Shown here: one piece after another, positions 17,759 through 26,340 of the stretch | Layout of the letters: each line of letters starts with the position of its first letter | Position numbering within the stretch: position 1 is the stretch's first letter | Assembly: GCA_023264765.1 (NCBI GenBank) | Contig: JAHFVC010000015.1 | Coordinates: 2,478-39,011 of the forward strand | Direction of reading: 5' to 3' | DNA from: Mycobacterium sp. | Lineage (GTDB): Bacteria > Actinomycetota > Actinomycetes > Mycobacteriales > Mycobacteriaceae | DNA: 36,534 bases | The notes under the pieces: generated by a model | What the model was told of the DNA's origin: nothing | Databases searched by the model: none | Seen by the model: only the letters and a program-made list of their open reading frames with translations | Translations under genes and position numbers: made by a program

Positions 17759-18664
17759 GTGAGTCCTCGACCTTCCACAGGGTTGTTGTTCGGTGCCGGG
17801 GCATACGGCATGTGGGGGTTGTTTCCCGCGTTCTTCCCCCTGCTCAAGCCGGCGGGCGCGGCCGAGATCCTGGCGCACCGCATCGTGTGGAGCCTGGTGC
17901 TGATGGTCGGCGTGGTCGTCCTGGTCGGACGGCTCGGCGACCTGCGCACGATGACGGGGCGGACCTGGTTGTTGCTGACCTGCGCCTCGGCGCTGATCGC
18001 CGCCAACTGGGCCATCTACGTCTACGCGGTCAACAACGGACACGTCGTCGACGCGGCGCTCGGGTACTTCATCAACCCGCTGGTGACGGTGGCGCTCGGG
18101 GTGCTGATCTTCCGGGAGCGCCTCAACCGCGCGCAGTTCGCGGCGCTGGGGATCGCGGTGGTGGCAGTCGTCGTCCTGACGGTGGAGATCGGGGCGCCGC
18201 CCTACATCGGGCTGGGTCTTGCGCTGTCGTTCGCGCTCTACGGGGCGGTGAAGAAGACGGTGGACACCGACCCGCGGGTCAGCGTCGGGGTGGAGGCCGG
18301 ACTGGCCGCACCGTTTGCTGTGGCATACCTCGTCGTGCTCCAGTCGTCGGGCGAGGGCACCTTCGTGGGGCACGGAACGGCGCATGTCGTGTTGATGGTG
18401 CTGTCCGGTGTGCTCACCGCAATCCCACTGTTGTTGTTCGCTGCCGCCGCCCAGCGCCTGCCGATGGTGACAATGGGGCTGCTGTTCTACCTGACGCCGA
18501 TCATGCAAATGTCCTGGGGTGTGCTGGTCGGCCACGAGGCGATGCCGCCCGCACGCTGGCTCGGATTTGCGCTGATCTGGGTCGCACTGGCGGTGTTCAG
18601 CATCGATGCCGTAAACCGGGCGCGGTCAGCGCGCCGGGCGCTTTCTGAGAGCGGCAATGTATAA
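17759..18664 (+). CDS. rarD: EamA-family transporter RarD
   Basis: A 301-residue integral membrane protein with about ten hydrophobic helices and the RarD signature GYFINPLVTVALGVLIFRERL near residues 100-120. The YGMWGLFPAFFPLL and EILAHRIVWSLV start is also typical. It belongs to the drug/metabolite transporter superfamily; E. coli RarD is linked to chloramphenicol sensitivity, but the natural substrate is unknown. The GTG at 17759 begins one base after the preceding stop, so expression depends on coupling to the lspA operon. A longer in-frame extension upstream lies entirely over the pseudouridine synthase gene and has no transmembrane character, so I left it out. Confidence 0.9.
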   Translation: MSPRPSTGLLFGAGAYGMWGLFPAFFPLLKPAGAAEILAHRIVWSLVLMVGVVVLVGRLGDLRTMTGRTWLLLTCASALIAANWAIYVYAVNNGHVVDAALGYFINPLVTVALGVLIFRERLNRAQFAALGIAVVAVVVLTVEIGAPPYIGLGLALSFALYGAVKKTVDTDPRVSVGVEAGLAAPFAVAYLVVLQSSGEGTFVGHGTAHVVLMVLSGVLTAIPLLLFAAAAQRLPMVTMGLLFYLTPIMQMSWGVLVGHEAMPPARWLGFALIWVALAVFSIDAVNRARSARRALSESGNV

Positions 18665-18734
18665 ACAACCTGAGAAGATTGCTGAGCGGCCAGCCGATTC
18701 GTACCGGCGTGGTCACCTCAGCTGCGGAAACCTG

Positions 18735-18740
18735 TAGCCT
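18735..18740 (+). promoter_or_regulatory. -10 element for the mmpL gene, probably leaderless
   Basis: TAGCCT ends 8 nt before ATG 18749 in the 84-bp gap after rarD. No Shine-Dalgarno is present, so mmpL probably has its own transcript, separate from the lspA operon. Confidence 0.5.
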
Positions 18741-18748
18741 GGTCCGCA

Positions 18749-21700
18749 ATGTTCAAACGTCCCAAGGTGAGCGCGCACGCATTTTTAGCGGGCAGTGGCC
18801 GTCTCATCGTCCGCCACCCGGTGCTCATGATCGCCTCGTGGTTGGTCATTGCCGGCGCGTTATTCGCTGCGCTGCCGCCGTTGGCGTCCGTGGCGGCGCA
18901 ACACCCGCCGGATTTCTGGCCCAAGGACGCGCCCGTGCTGGCGGCGGGCAAGCAGATGAAGGACGCGTTCAAGGAAGCCGGCGCGAGCAATATGGTCGCC
19001 GTCATCCTGGTGGACGAGAACGGGCTGAGCAAAGACGACGAGGCCACCTATCGGACCCTGGTCGACAAGCTGAGGGCCAACACCGACTCGGTGATCGGCA
19101 CTCAGGACTTCGTGCATATACCCGAGCTGCGCCAGGCCATGACCAGCAAGGACGGCAAGGCGTGGAACCTGCCGGTCAGCCTCTACGGAACCATGGGCAC
19201 CGGCCGGGGGCAGAAGGCCTACCGGGACGCCCTGAAGATCATCGACGAGGTCACGGCAAACACCACACTGAAGCCCAGTGTCGTCGGCGCCGCGGCGACC
19301 ATGCAGGATGTCACCGGGATCGCGCTACGCGATCAGCACATCATCGAGATCTCCACCGTCCTCACGGTGTTGCTGATCTTGATCATCGTGTACCGCAACA
19401 TCGTCGCGATGCTCATCCCGCTGCTGACCATCGGCATTTCGCTGGCCACTGCGCAGCAGGTGATCGCCGGTCTCGGTTTGCTCGGCCTGGGTCTGGGCCC
19501 GCAGACCATCATGCTCATCACCGGCATGATGATCGGTGCCGGCATCGACTACGCCGTCTTCCTGTTCAGTCGATATCAGGAGTATCTGCGCGGCGGGATG
19601 GGCTCCGATGAGGCGGTCGTCGCGGCGCTGGTGTCCATCGGTGAGGTGATCGCCGCCTCGGCGGGCACCGTGGCGATCACCTTCATGTCGCTGCAATTCA
19701 CGCAGTTGGCCGTCTTCTCGACCATCGGCCCGGCACTCGCGGTGACCATTGCCGTCGGCTTCCTGTCGTCGGTGACCCTGCTGCCCGCCTTCATCGTGCT
19801 GGCCGGCCGGCGCGGCTGGGTCAACCCGCGCAAGGACATCACGGGCCGGTTCTGGCGGCTGTCCGGTGTCAACATCGTGCGGCGGCCATGGCTGAATCTG
19901 GTGTGCAGCCTGATCGTGCTGATAGGGCTGGCCAGCTGCGCCCTGTTGGTGAACTTCAACTTCGACGACCGTAAGAATCTCCCGGTCAAATCGGAGAGCA
20001 ACGACTCCTACGAGACGATGAACGCGCACTTCCCGGTGAGCAACTCGATGCAGCAGTTCATCGTCATCCACTCCGACACTCAGGACCTGCGGTCGCCGCG
20101 CGCGCTCGCCGACATGGAACAGATGGCGGCGCGGGTGGCCCAGCTGCCCAACATCGCCGCCGTCCGCGGGATCACCCGGCCCAACGGCGAGATGCTGACC
20201 GAGGCCAGGGCCACCCATCAGGCCGGTGAAGTCGGCGAGAAGATGGAAGAGGCCACCAACCTCATCTCGCAGAACGACAGCAACCTCACCGCTCTGACCG
20301 ACGGCTCCCGCCAGCTCGCCGAAGCGCTGAACAAGCTCCGGAATCAGGTGCTGGAGTCCGCCGGCCCGTTGACGGTGCTACTGAACGCACTGGTCGAGAT
20401 CGACAAGGATTACGGCGGCACCGGGACCATCAAACGGGCCAGTGCCAGCGCCTCGCTGGTGGACGGGCTGCAGAGCCTCGGAAAGCAACTCGGGGTGGGC
20501 ATCGACGGCGTGATCACCAACGTGGTGTGGCTGCAGCCGACGCTTCAGGTGCTCAACTCGATCCCGTGGTGTGCGATCGACCCGGCTTGTAAAGCGGTCA
20601 AGACCGATCTGACCAGTCTGCTCAACTCGTACGAAGACGGCACCATGGACCAACTCCGGGTCGCCGCACATGAACTGGAGACCACCGACGACAAGACCCT
20701 GCACGAAAACCTCACGGGTATCGACGAGAACTTGAACACCGCACTGACCGCCGCCGACCAGCTGCAGGCCACCGACCCCGAGGCGCTCAAGACCCAGCTG
20801 GAGACGTTGACCAAAGGCGCGAACCTGCTCGCCGACTCGAGCGACAAGCTGGCGCAGGGTGTCAAGGTGCTGGTCGACCAGACCCGGCAGATGGGCGGCG
20901 GTCTCGGCCAGGCATCGGACTTCCTGCTGGCGATGAAGCGCGACGCCGCCGACCCGTCGATGTCGGGCTTCTACATCCCGCCCCAGATCCTCACCCGGCC
21001 GGAGTTCGAGAAGGCCGCGAAACTGTTCATCTCCCCGGACGGCCACACCGCGCGCTACCTGGTGCAGACCGCGCTCGACCCGTTCGGTACCCAGGCCATG
21101 GACCAGATCGACGACATCATCTCCGCGGCCGAAAGTGCCCGGCCCAATACGACTTTGGCTGATGCCGACGTCACGATGGTCGGATTCACCCGCGGCCAGA
21201 ACGACATCAGGAACTACTACAACTCCGATATCCGCTACATCGTCCTGGTGACGCTGATCGTGGTGTTCATCATCCTGATGGTTTTGTTGCGTGCCATCCT
21301 GGCGCCGCTCTACCTGGTGCTCACCGTGGTGCTGTCATACATGTCTGCCCTCGGCATCACCGTCATCGTCTTCCAGTTCATCCTCAAACAGCCGATCTTC
21401 TGGAACACCCCCGGCGTGACGTTCCTGGTGCTCGTCGCGGTGGGCGCGGACTACAACCTCCTGCTCATATCGCGGATCAAGGAGGAGGCGCATCGAGGTA
21501 TGCGGGCGGCCGTGATCCGCACCGTCGGTGCCACCGGTGGCGTCATCACCTCCGCAGGCCTGATCTTCGCAGCCTCCATGCTGGCGCTGACGGTCAGCAG
21601 CATCGCGGCGATCGTGCAGACCGGATTCATCATCGGTATCGGCCTGTTGTTGGACACCTTCCTCGTCCGCACCATCACGGTGCCCGCCATCGCGGTGCTG

Positions 21701-21922
21701 CTGGGGGACAAGAACTGGTGGCCGTCGGCCCCGCCGGCGAAAAAGGCTCTGATGAAGCGCAGGACCGCCGTGCCGGCGGCCGCCGGTGTGGCTGCGGGTG
21801 CCACCGCGTCCAGCGCGCGTGACGGTGACTGGCTCGACGACTTCGACGGCGACGACGCCGATACCGACTTCGGTCAAGCCACCGCCAACGCCTCGATGGT
21901 GACGCGGGCCTGGCGGATCTAG
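18749..21922 (+). CDS. MmpL-family RND lipid transporter
   Basis: A 1057-residue inner-membrane exporter. TM1 is near 24-45, a first periplasmic domain follows, TM2-6 lie near 200-355, TM7 near 395, a long second periplasmic domain spans about 420-830, and the final helices run to about 985. The proton-relay pairs are D267-Y268 (GAGIDYAVFLFSRYQE) and D901-Y902 (VGADYNLLLISRIKEE), as in MmpL3. The second loop is unusually long and helical, with many LxxL repeats between 500 and 720, as in MmpL proteins that export large glycolipids (MmpL10/MmpL12). The tail is short and very acidic (DDFDGDDADTD). It is next to pyruvyl- and glycosyltransferase genes, so export of their glycolipid is the likely role. 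It overlaps the convergent pyruvyl transferase gene by 4 bp. Confidence 0.95.
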   Translation: MFKRPKVSAHAFLAGSGRLIVRHPVLMIASWLVIAGALFAALPPLASVAAQHPPDFWPKDAPVLAAGKQMKDAFKEAGASNMVAVILVDENGLSKDDEATYRTLVDKLRANTDSVIGTQDFVHIPELRQAMTSKDGKAWNLPVSLYGTMGTGRGQKAYRDALKIIDEVTANTTLKPSVVGAAATMQDVTGIALRDQHIIEISTVLTVLLILIIVYRNIVAMLIPLLTIGISLATAQQVIAGLGLLGLGLGPQTIMLITGMMIGAGIDYAVFLFSRYQEYLRGGMGSDEAVVAALVSIGEVIAASAGTVAITFMSLQFTQLAVFSTIGPALAVTIAVGFLSSVTLLPAFIVLAGRRGWVNPRKDITGRFWRLSGVNIVRRPWLNLVCSLIVLIGLASCALLVNFNFDDRKNLPVKSESNDSYETMNAHFPVSNSMQQFIVIHSDTQDLRSPRALADMEQMAARVAQLPNIAAVRGITRPNGEMLTEARATHQAGEVGEKMEEATNLISQNDSNLTALTDGSRQLAEALNKLRNQVLESAGPLTVLLNALVEIDKDYGGTGTIKRASASASLVDGLQSLGKQLGVGIDGVITNVVWLQPTLQVLNSIPWCAIDPACKAVKTDLTSLLNSYEDGTMDQLRVAAHELETTDDKTLHENLTGIDENLNTALTAADQLQATDPEALKTQLETLTKGANLLADSSDKLAQGVKVLVDQTRQMGGGLGQASDFLLAMKRDAADPSMSGFYIPPQILTRPEFEKAAKLFISPDGHTARYLVQTALDPFGTQAMDQIDDIISAAESARPNTTLADADVTMVGFTRGQNDIRNYYNSDIRYIVLVTLIVVFIILMVLLRAILAPLYLVLTVVLSYMSALGITVIVFQFILKQPIFWNTPGVTFLVLVAVGADYNLLLISRIKEEAHRGMRAAVIRTVGATGGVITSAGLIFAASMLALTVSSIAAIVQTGFIIGIGLLLDTFLVRTITVPAIAVLLGDKNWWPSAPPAKKALMKRRTAVPAAAGVAAGATASSARDGDWLDDFDGDDADTDFGQATANASMVTRAWRI

Positions 21923-23082
21923 CTCGCGTTGACCGCAGTCTGAAAATTGCGTGTGGCGAGATCGATCACCATGGGCAGCCGCTCTCTGATCCTGGCGGCG
22001 TAGCTGTCCCGGTTGTCGACGACCGCCGCCGTGGCGCCCACCAGCGCGCTCAGTTCGCCGGTGGGTTCGACACAGCACTCCGGCATGTCGAACATCTCCA
22101 CCAGACCCTCGACTTTGCCCTGGGTGGACACGATCACGGCCGGGGTGCCCATGCGGAGCGCCATCACGCCCAGGTGCATCCGCCCGGTGACGACCGCGGT
22201 TGCGCGACTGCACAATCCGCGGATGACGTCCGGCAGCTGGATCGAGCGCACGCGCGGCACCGGTGTGCCGATTGCCCCGGCGAGCAGATCGAGCGCGTGC
22301 TGGTCATCCGCGCCGCCCCGCGACACGTGCGGCAGCAGGACCGGGATGATCCCCCTGGCGGCAAGCCCCCGCACGACCTCCACGTACGCATCGGTCTGCG
22401 CGGAGGTGCTGCCGACCAATCCGCTCGCGTTGATCAGCACATAGTCGTCGCGATCCGACACGCCCAACTCGGCGAGAAGCCGTCGTGCCGTCGGCATGTC
22501 GGAGCTACCGACGGTGAACACCACGTCGGCGGCTGCATGCGGCTTCAGGCCGATGTCATGCAGCCTGCGCAGGGTCGCGGGGTCCCGCCCGTAGAGTACG
22601 ACTCCCGATCGGCTGGCCTTCGCGATGGCCCGCATCGCGCGCCGCTTGGGTTGCGTGCTCCAACTGAAGCCGAGAACGGCGGCCGGAACGCCGAGGTCGG
22701 CGGCCAGCGTGGCAGTGCGGGAACGCGCGATCGAAGCACGCAGGCAGTAGCGTCCGTCCATGATGTCGGCGCCGACGACCAGCACCGACGAGGAGTCCGG
22801 GATGAGCGTCTTGAGCTGCCGCACGTCGCGGCGGTGCGCCGGGCCCCTTCCGTAGAGCAGGTCGGGCAGCACGAATTCGGTGATGACCCGATCTGCGCCC
22901 GGCACATGGTCGAGCAACACGTCACCGCTGCGGCGGACGACGAGGTGTACGTCGCCGGGGATGTTGTGCAACACGCTCTCGACGAGCGCCTGATCACCGA
23001 TGTTGCCTGCCGCGGGCGGTGAGATGACCAGTGTCGGCGGGCGGCGGCTCCGGTCAGGGCTGACCGGCCGCCGGTTGCTCAT
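21919..23082 (-). CDS. polysaccharide pyruvyl transferase family protein
   Basis: A 387-residue protein of the CsaB/WcaK pyruvyl transferase family, which moves pyruvate from phosphoenolpyruvate to a sugar to form a 4,6-ketal. Family landmarks are the N-terminal PPAAGNIGDQALVESVL, the central VLINASGLVG, and the C-terminal TGRMHLGVMALRMGTPAVIVSTQGKVEGL, whose histidine and lysine are the conserved active-site residues. The ATG at 23082 overlaps the stop of the upstream glycosyltransferase (ATGA), so they are translated together; an in-frame extension upstream lies over that gene and is not used. Mycobacteria with pyruvylated acyl-trehalose lipooligosaccharides carry such genes beside pks5-type loci, so a negatively charged surface glycolipid is expected. 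Confidence 0.88.
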   Translation of the reverse strand: MSNRRPVSPDRSRRPPTLVISPPAAGNIGDQALVESVLHNIPGDVHLVVRRSGDVLLDHVPGADRVITEFVLPDLLYGRGPAHRRDVRQLKTLIPDSSSVLVVGADIMDGRYCLRASIARSRTATLAADLGVPAAVLGFSWSTQPKRRAMRAIAKASRSGVVLYGRDPATLRRLHDIGLKPHAAADVVFTVGSSDMPTARRLLAELGVSDRDDYVLINASGLVGSTSAQTDAYVEVVRGLAARGIIPVLLPHVSRGGADDQHALDLLAGAIGTPVPRVRSIQLPDVIRGLCSRATAVVTGRMHLGVMALRMGTPAVIVSTQGKVEGLVEMFDMPECCVEPTGELSALVGATAAVVDNRDSYAARIRERLPMVIDLATRNFQTAVNAS

Positions 23083-24224
23083 CTCGGCGGCGGGCGGGAC
23101 CCCACGAACACCGCCGCGAGCCCGATCGCGGCGTCGCTCCACGTGCCCTGGCCGGCAGTCCAAGCCCGCACCGCTTCGCGGTCGGCCCCGGGTGCCTTCT
23201 CCCGCGCCTCGACCAGCGCGGCAGCCAGACCGTCCAGTCCGGGGCCGGCCGGATAGAGTCGCTCGTCCCCGGCCAGATCAGCGAGGTGATAGATCGCCGG
23301 GCCGACCAGCGGGCAACCCATACTCAGCGCCATCAGTGCGCTCCCCGAGGTGAAGAAGGCGTGATGGGCCACCACGGCGGCGTCGGCGGCGGCGAAGTAA
23401 GTGGGTACCTCGTCATCGGGAATCCGTCTGGCGTGCAGAATGATTCGGGGATCGCGCGCGGCGATCTCGAGCTCGGCGGAGACGTCGCCTTCCGGGCTTC
23501 CGGCCAGTAGCAGGCGATCCTCCTCGCGGGCTACCTGCTGAAACGCCTTGATGATGTCAGCGGTTCCCTTGTAGGGGCGAATCTTGCCGAACGACAGCGC
23601 GACGAACCCGTCGGGTGACAAACCGAGCGCGGCCCGCGCTTCGGCCCGCGGTGGGGGCGTGGGGTGCGTGTGGATGTAATGCGGGTGGTGGACCACCGAG
23701 CAGTCGCCCCGGTAGCCGAACTCTTCGGCAAGTGTCGCCTGTGCTCCCGGGAAATGGATGAACACGTGGTCGGCGTGGTCCAGCAGCTCCTGGCGGAAGC
23801 GTCGGCCGAGGTCAGGGTATGGATCGTCGTGGGGAACCAGATTGTGAGCCGTCCAGGCGATACGGACGCCGCGCTTCTTGAGCAGGCGAAGTCGGCGGCG
23901 GAACGACGCGCCGCGCAGCCTGTAGAGCCAGCGCCAATGGTGGATGTGGGCCTCTGTCGACCAGTGCACATGCAGCCAGTCGCCGGCCCGCAGTCGCGAC
24001 GAGCCGACAGACAGCGAATAGGGCGTCAATACCTCGAGCCCCTCGGCGCGCAGCCCGTCGACCACTCTTGGCAAGTAATTGGTAGATAGCCACCTCGGCC
24101 ACTCCAGGACACGTACCGGTGCGGTGACGCGTGGGTGAGGTCTCGTCGTCGAGCCCGGGCGAACGGGGCCGGCACCGGTCGTCGCCGGGGCGGGGTTCTT
24201 CGCGCGGGTGAGCGAGCGAGACAT
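23079..24224 (-). CDS. GT-B fold glycosyltransferase (GT4-like)
   Basis: A 381-residue glycosyltransferase. After a basic, proline-rich N-terminus (1-35), an acceptor domain starts at VRVLEWPRW and carries GDWLHVHWSTEAH and the diagnostic IAWTAHNLVPHDDPYPDLG near 124-142. The donor domain includes FGKIRPYKGTADIIKAF and ends in FFTSGSALMALSMGCPLVG, where many GT4 enzymes have an E-x7-E. The closest type I know is the GDP-mannose:glycolipid mannosyltransferase-like group, but the sugar is not certain. The start at ATG 24224 is supported by a leaderless TATGGT -10 ending 6 nt upstream. It forms a two-gene operon with the pyruvyl transferase through an ATGA overlap, suggesting that the sugar it adds is the one that becomes pyruvylated. 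Confidence 0.85.
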   Translation of the reverse strand: MSRSLTRAKNPAPATTGAGPVRPGSTTRPHPRVTAPVRVLEWPRWLSTNYLPRVVDGLRAEGLEVLTPYSLSVGSSRLRAGDWLHVHWSTEAHIHHWRWLYRLRGASFRRRLRLLKKRGVRIAWTAHNLVPHDDPYPDLGRRFRQELLDHADHVFIHFPGAQATLAEEFGYRGDCSVVHHPHYIHTHPTPPPRAEARAALGLSPDGFVALSFGKIRPYKGTADIIKAFQQVAREEDRLLLAGSPEGDVSAELEIAARDPRIILHARRIPDDEVPTYFAAADAAVVAHHAFFTSGSALMALSMGCPLVGPAIYHLADLAGDERLYPAGPGLDGLAAALVEAREKAPGADREAVRAWTAGQGTWSDAAIGLAAVFVGSRPPPR

Positions 24225-24230
24225 GTTGGG

Positions 24231-24236
24231 ACCATA
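24231..24236 (-). promoter_or_regulatory. -10 element for the glycosyltransferase-pyruvyl transferase operon
   Basis: Minus-strand TATGGT ends 6 nt before ATG 24224 with no Shine-Dalgarno between, indicating a leaderless transcript. Confidence 0.5.
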
Positions 24237-24922
24237 CAGCGGCGCCGTAGCCGGGGCACATCAACTTCACATCTTCTGCCGTTCCGACCGCCTGTCACAC
24301 ACATCGTCAAAGTAGCCGGGGCGCTGGGGATTCAGTCATGGTGAGGGTGACGCCGCGCGCTCACTCGGCATCGGTCAGCAAACCACCGTTCGCGTATCGC
24401 ACCGTTCCCTCCCCGCTGTGGTCGATGGATCGGATCGACTGCCCGCTGCGGTCTGGGAACCAGGCCAATGTTGAAATAGGCTGTCGGCGAATGTTTTTGA
24501 GAAGAAACGACGCCGAAATGGGTGTCGTCGGCTTTGTGGTGGGCTTTGTTGCGGTGCGGCACTTTTGGCGTAGACGGCCGCGGCCCGGCCATATTTGCGC
24601 CCATTCGGATGGACCGGCTGGCAACGGGCCCGAACGTCCGTGGTCCGGCCGTCGCCGCGGTCGGCCCCGCCTGGGTCCATGGCTCGGGCGGGCTCTCCAT
24701 GCTTTGCTGAGGTCGATGTGGAGAATCGCCCAGCTGTTTGCGCAGTCAAGCTCATCCGGCTACCTCGGTGCGGCCTCCACACAGGCCCGCCTGAGTCGGC
24801 TGCGGCAGCTGTGACTAGCCGTAACCTCGGCGACCTGGTGTGGTGTACTTGCCTACGACGGCTCAGCGTGCCCAGCGACCTCGCCAACGGCGGCGCGGAC
24901 GCCACCGCGCAGCAGACACCTC
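24237..24922. other. long divergent intergenic region with no convincing gene
   Basis: About 690 bp lie between the glycosyltransferase promoter and the leader ORF of ugd. Reading frames in it have poor codon bias and arginine/proline-rich translations, so I call no protein. The centre (about 24460-24580) is less GC-rich, with runs such as TTTTTGAG and TTTTGGCG and a GCCGA/TCGGC inverted repeat around 24510-24535, which could be regulatory. The only TANNNT near the ugd side is TAACCT at 24822-24827; a transcript from there would have an untranslated leader of about 100 nt before the small ORF. The size is unusual for this compact window. Confidence 0.5.
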
Positions 24923-24934
24923 AAGGAGAGATTC

Positions 24935-25018
24935 TTGGCCGAGTGCCTGGTAAAACTTCGTCCGAAGACCACCGCGTGGTCACCACACACCGCGAGCGCC
25001 TGGAGTTCGAACAGATGA
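24935..25018 (+). CDS. possible 27-codon leader ORF overlapping the ugd start
   Basis: AAGGAG at 24923-24928 is the best Shine-Dalgarno in this stretch, and 6 nt after it comes TTG 24935. That frame (AECLVKLRPKTTAW...) runs 27 codons to a TGA at 25016-25018 that overlaps the ugd ATG at 25015 as ATGA. It is in a different frame from ugd. The layout suggests translational coupling or attenuation of ugd. It could also be chance; the codon usage is only moderately GC-biased. Confidence 0.4.
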   Translation: MAECLVKLRPKTTAWSPHTASAWSSNR

Positions 25019-26337
25019 AGATGAGCGTGATTGGAACGGGCTACCTGGGCGCCGTTCACGCCGCCTGCATGGCGCAGATCGGGCACGAGGTCGTCGCCTA
25101 CGACACGGATGCGTCGAAGATCGCCCAGCTGTCGACGGGGACGTCACCGTTCTACGAGCCGGGATTCGACGAACTCCTCGCCGAGGTGCTCCAGACCGGG
25201 CGGCTGCGGTTCACCCAATCTGTGCAGGAAGCCGTGTCGGGTGCGTCGGTGCACTTCGTCTGCGTGGGCACTCCGCAACTGGCGGGGTCGGATGCGGCCA
25301 ACATCGAGTACGTCGACAGCGCTTTCCGTTCGGTCGCTGCCAACGCCGATTGCGACGGCTTGATCATCGGCAAGTCGACCGTCCCGGTGGGCACGGCTGC
25401 GCGCCTGGCCGCGGAGGTGGCCAAGACCGAGTCGGCGCACCGGCTCGAAGTCGCGTGGAACCCGGAATTCCTGCGGGAGGGTAAGGCGATCGAGGACACC
25501 TTGGCGCCCGACCGTCTGGTCTTCGGGGTGACCTCCGAATACGCGGAGAAGAGCCTGCTGCAGGTATACGGGACCATGATCGATACCGGGACGCCGTATC
25601 TGACCGCGGACCTGCCGACCTCGGAATTGGTCAAAGTGGCGGCCAATGCCTTTCTGGCAACCAAGATTTCGTTCATCAATGCGATGGCCGAGGTGTGTGA
25701 GATCGTCGACGCCGACGTGGTCACGCTCAGTCGCGCGCTGGGCTACGACGACCGGATCGGTAAGCGATTCCTCAACGCGGGCTTGGGTTTCGGCGGCGGC
25801 TGCCTGCCCAAGGACATCCGCGCGTTCAGTGCGCGGGCCGGTGAACTCGGCGCGTCCGACGCGCTGCGGTTCCTGCACGAGGTCGACAAGATCAACCTGC
25901 GCCGGCGCGAGAAAGCGGTGGCGGTGGCCCGGGCCCTCGTCGGCGGCGAATTCCTGGGTAAGAGCATCGCCGTGCTGGGCGCCGCCTTCAAGCCCAACAG
26001 CGACGATGTCCGTGATTCACCTGCGTTGAACGTGGCCGCGGCAATGCACCTCAAGGGCGCCGACGTGCGGGTGCACGACCCGAAGGCCATCTCGAACGCC
26101 AAGGCGCGGTTCCCGACACTCGGTTATTTCGACAGTGCCGAGGACGCCTGCCGCAACGCAGATCTGATCGTGCTGGCCACCGAATGGGACGAGTACTGCA
26201 GCATCGACCCGGTCTCCTTCCGATCGGTTGTGAAGGTGCCGCGCCTCCTCGACACCCGCAACGCGATCGATCGTGAGTACTGGACCGGCGCCGGATGGCA
26301 GGTGTACGCCCTGGGGCGGAGCGGACTGAACGGCTGA
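25015..26337 (+). CDS. ugd: UDP-glucose 6-dehydrogenase
   Basis: A 440-residue NAD-dependent enzyme that oxidises UDP-glucose twice to UDP-glucuronate. The Rossmann motif VIGTGYLGAVHAACMAQIGHEVVAYD is at 4-29, the GKSTVPVGT loop and WNPEFLREGKAIED block follow, and the catalytic cysteine is C263 in GFGGGCLPKDIRAF. The C-terminal domain has VLGAAFKPNSDDVRDSPA. Length is normal for the family. Of two in-frame ATGs (25015, 25021) the first has GGAG at 25002-25005, 9 nt upstream. It is followed after 3 nt by a GT2 gene and preceded by a possible leader ORF. UDP-glucuronate, or UDP-xylose made from it, is a known building block for acidic or xylose-bearing mycobacterial lipooligosaccharides, which fits the neighbouring genes. 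Confidence 0.95.
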   Translation: MKMSVIGTGYLGAVHAACMAQIGHEVVAYDTDASKIAQLSTGTSPFYEPGFDELLAEVLQTGRLRFTQSVQEAVSGASVHFVCVGTPQLAGSDAANIEYVDSAFRSVAANADCDGLIIGKSTVPVGTAARLAAEVAKTESAHRLEVAWNPEFLREGKAIEDTLAPDRLVFGVTSEYAEKSLLQVYGTMIDTGTPYLTADLPTSELVKVAANAFLATKISFINAMAEVCEIVDADVVTLSRALGYDDRIGKRFLNAGLGFGGGCLPKDIRAFSARAGELGASDALRFLHEVDKINLRRREKAVAVARALVGGEFLGKSIAVLGAAFKPNSDDVRDSPALNVAAAMHLKGADVRVHDPKAISNAKARFPTLGYFDSAEDACRNADLIVLATEWDEYCSIDPVSFRSVVKVPRLLDTRNAIDREYWTGAGWQVYALGRSGLNG

Positions 26338-26340
26338 TCC

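Noticed and set aside
24340..24440. Possible IS3-type transposase remnant on the minus strand (SIDHSGEGTVRY stretch)
   Set aside because: Only a dozen residues look suggestive, catalytic motifs and terminal repeats are absent, and the resemblance is from memory.
24595..25014. 140-codon N-terminal extension of UDP-glucose dehydrogenase
   Set aside because: The Rossmann motif begins right after MKM at 25015, the extension has no family match, and its codon use is poor.
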